A stretch of DNA of 23,377 nucleotides, taken from JABMRP01 sp964444795 (GTDB taxonomy: Bacteria; Planctomycetota; Planctomycetia; Pirellulales; Thermoguttaceae). The position numbers and the translations under genes were made by a program. The notes below the pieces were generated by a model. That model had not been told where the DNA came from, made no database searches, and saw nothing but the letters and a program-made list of their open reading frames with translations. The first letter of the stretch is position 1. Each line of letters opens with the position of its first letter. The DNA lies in contig CAYUIQ010000144.1 of the NCBI GenBank assembly GCA_964444795.1, positions 1 through 23,377 on the forward strand, read 5' to 3'. Of this stretch, positions 1-7,437 are shown piece by piece.

Positions 1-49
1 CAACAGCGGCAGGAGTCGCTTATTCCTCAGGTCGTCCCCGGGAGTGGTC

Positions 50-123
50 TAACGCCAAGCCGAAGGCGCCGGCTTCTCTGGTCGTGGAACACTGGGAAAG
101 CCGGCGCCTTCGGCTGGGCGTTA
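50..123. repeat. Intergenic inverted repeat (REP-like hairpin)
   Basis: The arms 50-75 and 98-123 are reverse complements over 26 nt with one mismatch and enclose a 22-nt loop. Each arm contains the self-complementary core GGCGCC. No T-run follows, so it is not a classical intrinsic terminator. It may be the far end of a gene outside the window, or a mobile palindromic repeat. The rest of 1-388 holds no convincing gene; only a candidate promoter was seen there. Confidence 0.75.
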
Positions 124-273
124 AACGATTGAACGGCAATGGTCTTGGTTTTCTACAGTGCCAAGCGTAACAGATCGTTTTCGTCACGGCAAGAAGCTCG
201 GGGGGTAGAGTCTTCCGGCGCGACTTTCGCACGCCGTGCCCCCCGATTGCGGTGGGCTTGGACCCCAGGTTAG

Positions 274-302
274 TTGACCGTCGTGGCACCGTGGTGCAAA
301 AT
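274..302 (+). promoter_or_regulatory. Candidate sigma-70-type promoter for the CBM9-like gene
   Basis: TTGACC at 274-279 (5/6 to consensus), a 17-nt spacer, then CAAAAT at 297-302 (4/6). The predicted start near 309 would leave an 80-nt leader before the ATG at 389. Picked by eye. Confidence 0.4.
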
Positions 303-388
303 GGGGGCTCCGTGGAGAGAAGGGCTGCAAGCAAGCAGTGGCACACGAACCTATCCCACGACGCGAATCCGATTTCGGAGAACCCGCC

Positions 389-1444
389 ATGCGACCCAAC
401 CTTGTTGACCGTTGGCCGACGTACACGGCTCTTCTTCTGACGCTCGCCGCCTGGCAAACTTGTCTGGCCGCCGATCCGGTCGCTCTGCGGATCGAGAGCT
501 TCGGCGTCGCGCCGGCCCATGCGCCGTCGGCCGTGGTGCAGATCAAGAATCTGCGGGACGTGCCGTATCACGGTGTGCTCCGCGTAACCGTGCCGCCGGC
601 GTGGCAGCTTTCGCCAACCGAGCAAGAGGTCGACTTGGCACCGGGGCAAACAAAGCGGGTGCCGTTCGTGGTCAAACGGGGGACAATCTCCCAGGAGAAC
701 GCCTACCCGGTCGAAGCGGTGGCCACCGGCGGCGGTGCGACGGTGACCCGGCGGCAGAACGTGGTCACCGCCAGCGCGCCGTACTTCAAACCGGAAATTG
801 ACGGCGCGATCGACGACTGGAAGGACGCCATACCGGTCACCTTTATCACCGGCGGCAAGAAGTCGGTCGTTCACACGTTCTGGAACCGCCGCCAGTTTTC
901 GATCCTCGTGGCCGTCGAGGAAGAGCGCCGGATTGCCCACGGGACGGAACCGAACTGCGATGCCGTACAGATCGCCATTTCGCCGCAAGACACCCAGACG
1001 GGTACCTCGGCGGAGGAAGAAGTCACGCGGTTCGAGTTCCTGCTGGTGGCAACGGGCGAAGGAACCGGAGGAAAATGCTTCAAGCTGGCCGAGCCGGGGA
1101 TGGCGCTGAGCGTCGGGAGCAAACCGCGCGCACTCGATTCGCTCATGTATGAAGATGCCACGGTAGCCGTCCGCCGCATCGGTGGGGTAACCTATTATGA
1201 ATGCGGCATTCCGTTTAAGCTGATGCGAGATGCGATTCGTCCCAGCGAAGGCCGCGAGTTTCACCTCTCGGTCTTGATCCACGATCCCGACGGCACGGGC
1301 CTGCGCGATTGGGGTGCCGCGGCCGGCATGTGGCCCTGCCAGCGCAACCGCCTGGCGTGGAGCCTCTGGCCGGGTGCCGTGTGGGGCGAGAAACCACCGT
1401 TCGATAACAAACTGCAATGGGGGCTTTGTTCGTCGAAGTATTAA
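389..1444 (+). CDS. Secreted protein with CBM9-like C-terminal domain
   Basis: Predicted exported protein of 351 aa, probably binding carbohydrate. I chose the ATG at 389 rather than the in-frame one at 338 because a typical signal peptide starts there (basic start, then a leucine/alanine-rich core, likely cut after LAA near residue 28) and CGGAGAA lies upstream. Residues about 30-130 look like an all-beta sandwich (phrase DLAPGQTKRVPF), resembling NEW3-type domains. From about residue 145, DGAIDDWKDA opens a domain resembling the family 9 carbohydrate-binding fold seen in many exported proteins of these bacteria. No catalytic motif is recognised, so an exact role cannot be given. An intergenic inverted repeat begins 6 nt after the stop. 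It may be transcribed with the FIST gene, 138 nt downstream. Confidence 0.75.
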   Translation: MRPNLVDRWPTYTALLLTLAAWQTCLAADPVALRIESFGVAPAHAPSAVVQIKNLRDVPYHGVLRVTVPPAWQLSPTEQEVDLAPGQTKRVPFVVKRGTISQENAYPVEAVATGGGATVTRRQNVVTASAPYFKPEIDGAIDDWKDAIPVTFITGGKKSVVHTFWNRRQFSILVAVEEERRIAHGTEPNCDAVQIAISPQDTQTGTSAEEEVTRFEFLLVATGEGTGGKCFKLAEPGMALSVGSKPRALDSLMYEDATVAVRRIGGVTYYECGIPFKLMRDAIRPSEGREFHLSVLIHDPDGTGLRDWGAAAGMWPCQRNRLAWSLWPGAVWGEKPPFDNKLQWGLCSSKY

Positions 1445-1449
1445 CCGTT

Positions 1450-1511
1450 GTACGATGGGCTTCCCAGCCCGTCACCTCAGGATTGTCGACGGGCTAGGAA
1501 GCCCATCGTAC
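1450..1511. repeat. Palindromic intergenic repeat, 24-nt arms
   Basis: The arms 1450-1473 and 1488-1511 match over 23 of 24 nt as reverse complements, with a 14-nt loop. Pairing can be extended by AACC (1443-1446) with GGTT (1513-1516), which overlaps the stop codon of the upstream gene. I recall this GATGGGCTTCC/AGCCCGTC palindrome as recurring in planctomycete genomes, but could not check copy number. It may also act as an attenuator or mRNA-stabilising hairpin between the two genes. Confidence 0.8.
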
Positions 1512-1582
1512 GGGTTTTCAAGAAAAGCGGACGGCACACGGAACGTGCCTGCTACGAACCAACAGACCAGGAGAAACCCAAC

Positions 1583-2623
1583 ATGCTGTCCCACCGATTC
1601 ACCCAATGGCTGCTCGTCTCGATCACCGCAACGATCGCCTGGGCGTTCATCTCGCCGACCGCCCTTTGCGCCGAACCGGGCGATGTCGTGATCAAGATCG
1701 TCATGGTCGAGGATGAAGACGAAGAACCGGCCGCTGCCGGCAAAGCGGCCGCCGAGGCGCTGCTAAAAGCGATGGGCGATACGGCTCTGAAGGCCGTGCT
1801 GGTCTCCGAGTGCTTCGAGGACATCGAGTTCAAAGAGGAACTGATCGAAGGCGTCTGCTCCGTGCTGCCGGCCGAAATGGTCATGGGCGGGGCCACCTAC
1901 GGCTCGTTCACTCAGGCCGGGTGCAGCGATTTCGATTCGGTCTGCCTGCTGGGCATCGGCGGCCGAGGCGTCGGCGTATCGGCCCGGCTGGTTACCGACA
2001 TGGGCACGGCAAAGCTCACCTTCGACACCGACCAGGACCAGATTCGCGAGAAGCTGCACGCCGCCGGCGAAACACTGGCCGGCAAGATTCGCCGCAAGGA
2101 CAACGACAAGCTGCTGATCCTCGTGGCCGACGCCCATTCGCCGAAGAACCAGTTTCTCGTCGAGGGCGTGCAGAAGGTGCTCGGCAAGCAGTTCCCCATC
2201 ACCGGCGGATGCGCCAATAAAAACGCCGGCCAGACGTTCGTCTATTTCAAGGGCAAGGTCCATGCCGATAGCGCCGTGGCGTTGATGCTTTCGGGCGATT
2301 TCCAAGTGGCCCTTTCGGGGCGGATGGCCAACCAGAACGACACGGTCATCGCTTCGGCCGAGGAAGGGGCCGCCGAAGCGCTGAAGAATCTCAAAGGAAA
2401 ACCGATCGCCGCCTTGGCCTTCAATTGCGCCGGCCGTCGCAGTAAACTAAACGACTACGGCGACGAGTTGGCCGCTATGCAGAAGGCGATCGGCGACGAT
2501 CTGCCGCTGTTCGGCTGTTACTGCGCCGGCGAGATCGGCCCGGTCGATAACGACCAGGAGAAGAGCGACGCCTTGTCCGGCGGTTCCGGATGGCACCTGA
2601 TGTTTACCTTGATCGGAAAGTAA
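1583..2623 (+). CDS. Secreted FIST-domain protein
   Basis: A 346-aa protein with the FIST N and FIST C arrangement, a fold predicted to sense small ligands such as amino acids. The C-terminal part carries the typical end of the family (PLFGCYCAGEIGP, then the WHLMFTLIGK terminus), and the N-terminal half has the repeated alpha/beta pattern with MVMGGATYGSF. The ATG at 1583 is supported by AGGAGAA at 1569-1575 and by a clear signal peptide (residues 1-30, likely cut after ALCA). Most FIST proteins I know are cytoplasmic sensory modules, so export is unusual. The coding part near residue 40 is strongly acidic (EDEDEE). The stop TAA shares its last base with the ATG of the following sugar kinase, which suggests translational coupling. 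The ligand is unknown. Confidence 0.82.
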   Translation: MLSHRFTQWLLVSITATIAWAFISPTALCAEPGDVVIKIVMVEDEDEEPAAAGKAAAEALLKAMGDTALKAVLVSECFEDIEFKEELIEGVCSVLPAEMVMGGATYGSFTQAGCSDFDSVCLLGIGGRGVGVSARLVTDMGTAKLTFDTDQDQIREKLHAAGETLAGKIRRKDNDKLLILVADAHSPKNQFLVEGVQKVLGKQFPITGGCANKNAGQTFVYFKGKVHADSAVALMLSGDFQVALSGRMANQNDTVIASAEEGAAEALKNLKGKPIAALAFNCAGRRSKLNDYGDELAAMQKAIGDDLPLFGCYCAGEIGPVDNDQEKSDALSGGSGWHLMFTLIGK

Positions 2624-3534
2624 TGAACGAAGCACCGAACCAACCCCTGGTCGTCGGCCTGGGCGAATTGCTCTGGGATGTTTTCGACGACTTGCAGCGA
2701 CCCGGCGGAGCGCCGGCCAACGTCGCCTTTCATGCCCGGCAGCTTGGCTGTCGGGGGGTGGTCGCTTCGCGCGTGGGAAACGATCCGCTGGGTATGGAAC
2801 TGGTCGATTTCCTTCAGGCCGAAGGCCTTCCGACCGAGGCGATCCAGCGTGACGTGGAACACGCCACGGGCACGGTCACCGTCGACACGTCTCGTCCGGG
2901 GGATCCCCGCTACGTGATCCACCAGGACGTCGCCTGGGAGCATCTGGAGTGTGACGAGGCGCTGACCGAGATCATGCAAGAGGCGGCCGCCGTCTGCTTC
3001 GGCACCCTGGCCCAGCGCTCCGCCCGCTCGCGCCGGGCGATCTACAAGTCGCTGGGTGCGGTGAGCCACGAGTGCCTGGTGGTGTACGACGTCAACCTGC
3101 GGCAGCGCTGGTACAATCGCGCGTGGATCGAGCGGTCGCTGGGCCTTGCCCACGTCGTCAAGCTAAACGACACGGAAGTAACCGCGCTGGCCGAACTTCT
3201 GCAAACCGTGAGCACCGACCACGCGACGTTCGCCCGCTACCTCCAGCGCCGCTACAACGTAGCCACCGTCTGCATCACCCGCGCCGAGCGCGGCTGCCAA
3301 CTATTCGACCGCCACGCGACGGCCGACAGCCCGGGCATCGTCGTCGACGTGGCCGACTCCGTCGGCGCCGGCGACGCGTTCACCGCCGCTCTGATCGTCG
3401 CCCGCTTGCGCGGCTGGCCGCTGCAGAACCAGGCCGACTTCGCCAATCAAGTCGGCGCCCTGGTCGCCTCCCGCGCCGGTGCGATGCCCGCGTTGCGCGA
3501 CGAGTTTTCCCGGCTGGCGGAGCGGTTCGAGTAG
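2623..3534 (+). CDS. PfkB-family carbohydrate kinase (fructokinase-like)
   Basis: Cytoplasmic 303-aa kinase of the PfkB/ribokinase family, transferring ATP phosphate to a sugar. The N-terminal substrate signature GGAPANVAFHARQLG starts at residue 28. The C-terminal ATP/anion-hole signature DSVGAGDAF is at 245-253, with Asp251 as the expected catalytic base. The GELLWDVFDD opening followed by GGAPANVA resembles fructokinases more than ribokinases or phosphofructokinases, but sugar specificity cannot be read from the sequence. The start overlaps the FIST stop (TAATG) and GGAAAG precedes it, so the two are probably co-translated. Length is normal for the family. A palindrome cluster follows the stop. 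Confidence 0.88.
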   Translation: MNEAPNQPLVVGLGELLWDVFDDLQRPGGAPANVAFHARQLGCRGVVASRVGNDPLGMELVDFLQAEGLPTEAIQRDVEHATGTVTVDTSRPGDPRYVIHQDVAWEHLECDEALTEIMQEAAAVCFGTLAQRSARSRRAIYKSLGAVSHECLVVYDVNLRQRWYNRAWIERSLGLAHVVKLNDTEVTALAELLQTVSTDHATFARYLQRRYNVATVCITRAERGCQLFDRHATADSPGIVVDVADSVGAGDAFTAALIVARLRGWPLQNQADFANQVGALVASRAGAMPALRDEFSRLAERFE

Positions 3535-3566
3535 GTGGTGTTATCATGGGACCGCAAACCGACCTC

Positions 3567-3730
3567 GACCCCAACGGGGTCCTAACACCATAGCCCAGGG
3601 TCAGCTCCAGCGGCGCAGCCGTGGAGCGCCACCCTGAGTGACGAGGAGCGACTCCGCGTCAACGCCGAGGGCGTTGCACAATGCGTGGTCATTTATTCAT
3701 AGGTTTGCAGCCACGTTCGCCAGAACGTGG
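3567..3730. repeat. Cluster of four intergenic palindromes
   Basis: The gap 3535-3769 has no gene but four hairpins: 3567-3581 (6-bp stem, AAC loop); 3596-3636 (outer 6-bp stem around an inner stem 3604-3609/3622-3627); 3660-3676 (7-bp stem, GAG loop); and 3711-3730 (8-bp stem, GCCA loop). None is followed by a T-run. The gap lies between convergent genes, so the hairpins could help end transcription from both sides, but their variety suggests accumulated REP-like elements. Confidence 0.7.
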
Positions 3731-3769
3731 GGCGTACCCAAGGGTTACGACCACGGTCCGGCGAACTAG

Positions 3770-4687
3770 CTACGGCAGCTTGTCCAGAAACGCCACCAAC
3801 TCGCGGAAGTACGCGCCCGGCTGCGGGTTGTTGTGATCGGCGCCGGGGATGTTGATGAACTGCTTGGGCTCGTTGGCCGCCTCGAAGAGTTTCTTGCCCA
3901 ACTTGTGCGGCACGACCGTATCGGCGTCGCCGTGGCTTTGCAGCAACGGGCCCTTGTAGGCGGCGATCTTCGAGAGCGAATTGAGCTTCGTCCGCATGAT
4001 CAGGCCAACCGGCAACAGGGGATAGTGGAACTTGCCGACGTCGGGGATCGAGGTGAACGTGCTCTCCAGAACCAGCGCTGCCGCGCCGTCGGTCGAGGCC
4101 AGATCGACCGCCACACCGCCGCCCAGCGAACGGCCCAAGAGCACGATGTCGCGCTCCGCCACGCCGGCACGCTCGGCAAGCCACTTTCTTGCCGCGCGGG
4201 CGTCGGCCAATACGCCGGCTTCGTTGGGCGTGCCCTGGCTTTGTCCGTAGCCGCGGTAGTCGAAGATCAGAACCGACACGCCGACGGTGTCGTGCAGCGC
4301 GCGCAGAACGCCGGCCCGATGAGTGATGTTGCCGGCGTTGCCATGGCAGAACAAGACGACCGCCCGGGGACGGGGATGCGGCAGATACCAGCCGTGTAGC
4401 TTTGTACCGTCGGCCGAGGCAAACCGCGCGTCCTCGATGGCCGGACCATGGGGGGCCGTCAGCAGGGCGGGCTTCCATTCGCCCTCGGGGTACTTTGAGG
4501 GAAAGAAGACCAGCGACATTTCAAGATCTCCCAGCGGATCGAAGCCTCGGGCCGGCTCCTTCACGTCGGTCGTTGCGGCGGATGCGGGTGGCGTGGACAC
4601 GGGCGGGGTGGCCGCCGAGGGGCCTTGACATCCGGCGATGCCGAGGATCAACAGAAGCGTCCATAAGGCCAACAGGGTCTTGTGCAT
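3770..4687 (-). CDS. Lipoprotein alpha/beta hydrolase
   Basis: A 305-aa serine hydrolase of the alpha/beta fold, probably anchored in the envelope. The N-terminus is a lipoprotein signal with lipobox IAGC, lipidated at Cys20, followed by a Pro/Thr/Ala-rich linker (21-40). The oxyanion region is HGNAGN (115-120). The nucleophile elbow is GRSLGG with Ser187, and the other likely triad members are Asp256 (HGDADTVVP) and His285 (PGADHNNP). The family includes bacterial homologues of ABHD13/BEM46-type hydrolases; the natural substrate is unknown. It lies downstream of lpxI on the same strand with a 189-nt gap. A strong hairpin sits 7 nt before the start codon and takes up the place where a ribosome site would be. 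Confidence 0.85.
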   Translation of the reverse strand: MHKTLLALWTLLLILGIAGCQGPSAATPPVSTPPASAATTDVKEPARGFDPLGDLEMSLVFFPSKYPEGEWKPALLTAPHGPAIEDARFASADGTKLHGWYLPHPRPRAVVLFCHGNAGNITHRAGVLRALHDTVGVSVLIFDYRGYGQSQGTPNEAGVLADARAARKWLAERAGVAERDIVLLGRSLGGGVAVDLASTDGAAALVLESTFTSIPDVGKFHYPLLPVGLIMRTKLNSLSKIAAYKGPLLQSHGDADTVVPHKLGKKLFEAANEPKQFINIPGADHNNPQPGAYFRELVAFLDKLP

Positions 4688-4694
4688 GGTCGGC

Positions 4695-4713
4695 CCCCCG
4701 GCAAAGCCGGGGG
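4695..4713 (-). promoter_or_regulatory. Hairpin just upstream of the hydrolase start
   Basis: A perfect 8-bp GC stem (4695-4702 with 4706-4713) with a 3-nt loop. On the minus-strand mRNA it ends 7 nt before the AUG at 4687, so the G-rich 3' arm overlaps the ribosome-binding region. It could lower translation, or could just be a short REP-like palindrome. Confidence 0.5.
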
Positions 4714-4815
4714 CTGAAAGGGGCGTCGGGTCAAAGAAGTCCGGAGACCGCCGCGCCGTTCGAGATACGCGGGAAGGAATAGCTGTTGAGGATTTTGGGA
4801 AGTGAGTCGCGGGGA

Positions 4816-4852
4816 GGGCGGACCGAACCGCGCTACACGGTCTGGCCCGCCC
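4816..4852 (-). terminator. Bulged hairpin downstream of lpxI
   Basis: 4816-4821 pairs with 4847-4852 and 4822-4825 with 4838-4841, giving a 10-bp stem with a 5-nt bulge and a 12-nt loop. It lies 25 nt past the lpxI stop. There is no T-run on the minus strand, so termination is only a possibility. Confidence 0.3.
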
Positions 4853-4876
4853 GCTCTTCTTCTACCTTTTCCTCGA

Positions 4877-5839
4877 TCAACACGGGGTCTCCGGGGACTT
4901 CGACAGTTGGTTGGTTTGGAGGGCGTCATCCAAGGCGCCGGCGTCCAGCGCAACGATGACGAGCTTGTTTCGATTGGCAAAATCGACCACTTCTTCCTGG
5001 TCAATGATAATCGTTCGGTCGGCCTCCACCGCCAGCACGCGCCCGCCGGCTTCGACCATCGCCTGGAGCGTTCCCAGGCCGATGGCCGGCACGTCGAAGC
5101 GCATGTCTTGCTGGGGTTTGGCCACCTTGACCACGGTGAATCCACCGCTTCGGCAGAGGGTGCCGGCGCGGCGGATACACTGGTCGGTTCCCTCGACCGC
5201 CTCGACGGCCAGCACGGCCAGATCCTTGACGGCCACGCTTTGCCCCACGTCCAGCCGGCCCATCTCCTTGGCCAGATTCCAGCCGAAGCGAATGTCCTTG
5301 GCTTGCCACGCGGACGGTTCGCGGCGGGTCAGTGTTCCACGTTTCACGAGCAACTCCGGTGCGTAATCGGTGGCTGGTCCGAAACGGATCCCGTCGGCGG
5401 CAAACTCGTCGACGATCGTACCCAGCAGCGAATCGTCGCGGCAATCCTTGCGGCGCGAGGCGAAATGAGGGTAGAAAGCGCGAATCGTCCGCCAGTCGGG
5501 CAGATGGCGTATCCACATCCAGGGTTGGAACAGCTTCACCTTGTGAAACTTGCCGGCCATCGTGGCGTCGGTCACTCCGTGGCGGCGAAAGAAGCGGATC
5601 GCGCGGCCCATTTTCCCCAGACCGATCCAGCGAAACTCCTCGCACACTTCGGCCAGCTTCGGATCGGCATGGCCGACGCCTCCCAGGCAGTACGTGCGGA
5701 AACCTTGGCGGCGCAGGGCTTCGGCCACGAGGATCGGGTAGCGTCCCCAGCCGGCCAATAGGCCGATTCGCCGGGCGTTGCCCGCCTGGCCAAGCGTCCC
5801 GCCGTGCCGTCGCGCGTTTACCACGGTTTCTGACTGCAA
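4877..5839 (-). CDS. lpxI: UDP-2,3-diacylglucosamine pyrophosphatase LpxI
   Basis: A 320-aa protein of the LpxI (former DUF1009) family, which hydrolyses UDP-2,3-diacylglucosamine to lipid X and UMP in lipid A synthesis, replacing LpxH. Evidence is the N-terminal glycine-rich RIGLLAGWGRYP (about 23-35), the central GKFHKVKLF and DDSLLGTIVDEF stretches, and the C-terminal QDMRFDVPAIGLGT followed by EAGGRVLAVEA, all typical of the family. The reading frame begins with TTG at 5839, 8 nt after GGAG, so TTG is favoured over the GTG at 5824. The C-terminal tail past about residue 300 is longer than I expect and probably disordered. lpxD lies upstream on the same strand, separated by a nested inverted repeat; together they indicate a complete lipid A pathway elsewhere in this genome. 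Confidence 0.9.
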   Translation of the reverse strand: MQSETVVNARRHGGTLGQAGNARRIGLLAGWGRYPILVAEALRRQGFRTYCLGGVGHADPKLAEVCEEFRWIGLGKMGRAIRFFRRHGVTDATMAGKFHKVKLFQPWMWIRHLPDWRTIRAFYPHFASRRKDCRDDSLLGTIVDEFAADGIRFGPATDYAPELLVKRGTLTRREPSAWQAKDIRFGWNLAKEMGRLDVGQSVAVKDLAVLAVEAVEGTDQCIRRAGTLCRSGGFTVVKVAKPQQDMRFDVPAIGLGTLQAMVEAGGRVLAVEADRTIIIDQEEVVDFANRNKLVIVALDAGALDDALQTNQLSKSPETPC

Positions 5840-5847
5840 CGGTCTAG

Positions 5848-5851
5848 CTCC
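5848..5851 (-). promoter_or_regulatory. Ribosome-binding site that fixes the TTG start of lpxI
   Basis: GGAG on the minus strand, 8 nt before TTG at 5839. The alternative GTG at 5824 would be 23 nt away, so the TTG start is better supported. Confidence 0.55.
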
Positions 5852-5890
5852 AATTCCATTCGGAGGCGAACTGAAAGCGGGAGTGAAAAA

Positions 5891-6065
5891 TGGGGACTGG
5901 CTCCGAGCCTAAGGCAGGTCCAATCCTTGGGAAAATGATTGCCGCGAGGTGCCTGTCCCCCTTTTTCACGGTGCTTGCCGATGGCCCGTCCGAAAAAGGG
6001 GACAGGCACCGTCGGCAAACGCCTCGACCACTTCAAAACCAGACTCTCGACGGAGCCAGTCCCCA
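5891..6065. repeat. Nested inverted repeats (possible REPIN) between lpxD and lpxI
   Basis: The outer arms 5891-5905 and 6051-6065 are perfect 15-nt reverse complements. The inner arms 5948-5967 and 5992-6010 match over 19 nt with one C indel and include GGTGCCTGTCCCC. A third short stem is 5975-5981 with 6012-6018. The open frames crossing this block (for example 5890-6093) are by-products of the repeat. I recall the GGGGACAGGCACC motif in palindromes mobilised by Y1/RAYT transposases in several phyla. No transposase is present here. Confidence 0.8.
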
Positions 6066-6089
6066 TCTTCGGACTCCCTTTGCGATATC

Positions 6090-7199
6090 CTAGGCATCTC
6101 GGCCGCGAACCTTGCTCGGAGAAAGAGGCCGAGTCGCCGAAGCCTCATTCTCGGCCGAGTCCTCGGCGGCGGCGATCTTCTCGGCCAGTTCCGCAACGGT
6201 ATCCTGCAAGCGCCGCATCTGTTTCCGCATTCCCGGCAGCTTGGCCAGGGAAACCAGCATCATCTTCTGATCGCGGGCCGGCGTGGCGGGGATACCGACC
6301 ATGCGCGCCCCGTCGGGTACGTCGCCGATCACGCCGGCCATGGCCCCCAGCGTGGCGCCGTTGCCCACGCGGACGTGATCGCGCACTCCCACCTGCCCGG
6401 CCATCACCACGTAATCGCCCGTCGACGTGCTGCCGGCGATACCGACCTGCGCGCAGAGAATGTTGTGGCGGCCGATACGGCAGTTGTGGGCGATTTGGAC
6501 CTGATTATCGATTTTCGTTCCTTCGCCGATAACCGTCGAGCCGTAGGACCCTCGATCGACGGTAGTGCCGGCGCCGATCTCGACGTCGGATCCCAACACG
6601 ACGTCGCCCAACTGGGCCGACAACTGGTGACGCCCCTGGTGCGTGTCGTAGCCGAATCCGTAGGCTCCCAGGACGGCCCCGGCATGGATGATGCATCGTG
6701 GACCGATCGTCGTATTCTCGTAGATCACGGCACCCGGGAAGATGGTCACCTCTTGGCCGATCTTCGCGCCGGTCAGAATATGAGCGCCGGAGTGGATCGT
6801 CGAACCGGCGCCGATCTCCACCTCGTCGCCGATGGTGGCCCCCGGGTACACGTCCACGTTGTCGCCCAGAACGGCACTGGGGCTGATCATGGCCGCCGGG
6901 CTGACACCGATGCGCCGAAGGGGTCGAGGGGGACGAAAATGCCGCACAATTCGGGCAAATGCCTGATGGGTGTCGTCGACGCAAATCACCGGCAGCACGT
7001 CGTCGGCAAAGTTGCTCGGCGCAACGACCGCCGCTGCCCGGCAGTCGGCCAGGCAGTTGGCCTTCTCGACGCAGTCCAGGAAGGTGATGTCCGCGGGGCC
7101 GGCGTCGCATAGAGGCTGCGCGCCGTGGACCACTAAGTCGCCGTCGCCGGTCAGTTCCCCCTCGACCAGCTTGGCCAACTCCCTGAGCGTCACATCCAT
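6090..7199 (-). CDS. lpxD: UDP-3-O-acylglucosamine N-acyltransferase LpxD
   Basis: A 369-aa left-handed parallel beta-helix acyltransferase, adding the second acyl chain (from acyl-ACP) to UDP-3-O-acyl-glucosamine in lipid A synthesis. The N-terminal uridine-binding domain (about 1-100) begins VTLRELAKLVEG and has ADITFLD. Hexapeptide repeats run from about 105 to 320 (for example VLGDNVDVYPGATIGDEVEI). His238 in IDNQVQIAHNCRIG corresponds to the catalytic His of the family. The C-terminal helix (MRKQMRRLQDTVAELAEKI) is a normal LpxD trimer helix, followed by a short charged tail. The start is supported by AAGGA about 12 nt upstream and a promoter candidate at 7276-7304. Unlike E. coli, no lpxA, lpxB or fabZ lies beside it. 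Confidence 0.96.
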   Translation of the reverse strand: MDVTLRELAKLVEGELTGDGDLVVHGAQPLCDAGPADITFLDCVEKANCLADCRAAAVVAPSNFADDVLPVICVDDTHQAFARIVRHFRPPRPLRRIGVSPAAMISPSAVLGDNVDVYPGATIGDEVEIGAGSTIHSGAHILTGAKIGQEVTIFPGAVIYENTTIGPRCIIHAGAVLGAYGFGYDTHQGRHQLSAQLGDVVLGSDVEIGAGTTVDRGSYGSTVIGEGTKIDNQVQIAHNCRIGRHNILCAQVGIAGSTSTGDYVVMAGQVGVRDHVRVGNGATLGAMAGVIGDVPDGARMVGIPATPARDQKMMLVSLAKLPGMRKQMRRLQDTVAELAEKIAAAEDSAENEASATRPLSPSKVRGRDA

Positions 7200-7275
7200 G
7201 GTTGATGTCCTTATCGTGCGGCAGGCTTCCCTGGTGACCCCTAATGGGAGTGGTAAGAAATTGCTCAGTTACCCC

Positions 7276-7304
7276 ATGCTATCCCGTTTTCGCGTTCTCG
7301 ACAA
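7276..7304 (-). promoter_or_regulatory. Candidate promoter for lpxD
   Basis: On the minus strand, TTGTCG (7299-7304), a 17-nt spacer and TAGCAT (7276-7281), each 4/6 to consensus. The predicted leader is about 70 nt. It stands back-to-back with the candidate at 7348-7376. Confidence 0.4.
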
Positions 7305-7347
7305 GGGCAGCGCGAGGACCCCTCCATCGCGTGTCATGGAGTTTCTG

Positions 7348-7376
7348 TTGACCCCGGCCGCGGCCTTCGCTACAGT
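7348..7376 (+). promoter_or_regulatory. Candidate promoter for the receiver-like/MazG operon
   Basis: TTGACC (7348-7353, 5/6), a 17-nt spacer, TACAGT (7371-7376, 4/6). The predicted start near 7383 is 55 nt before the ATG at 7438. This pair helps rule out the longer open frame that begins at 6970 inside lpxD. Confidence 0.45.
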
Positions 7377-7437
7377 ACCGCGACACGAGGTGACTCGGGG
7401 AAAAATCGCCCGTGGGATCGATCGAGAACCCCCCCGT

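Noticed and set aside
20..1417. 465-aa minus-strand open frame opposite the CBM9-like gene
   Set aside because: Low-complexity Arg/Gly/Pro translation, no motif, and a plausible secreted protein on the other strand. It also runs through the left-edge hairpin.
3567..3730. CRISPR array
   Set aside because: The stems differ from one another in sequence, and no repeat/spacer periodicity is present here or elsewhere in the window.
5890..6093. Small open frames inside the lpxD-lpxI gap
   Set aside because: They consist almost wholly of the nested inverted repeat and have no ribosome site or family pattern.
6970..7437. Upstream extension of the receiver-like protein to 6970
   Set aside because: This part is antisense to the start of lpxD and its promoter, and the receiver pattern begins only after 7498.
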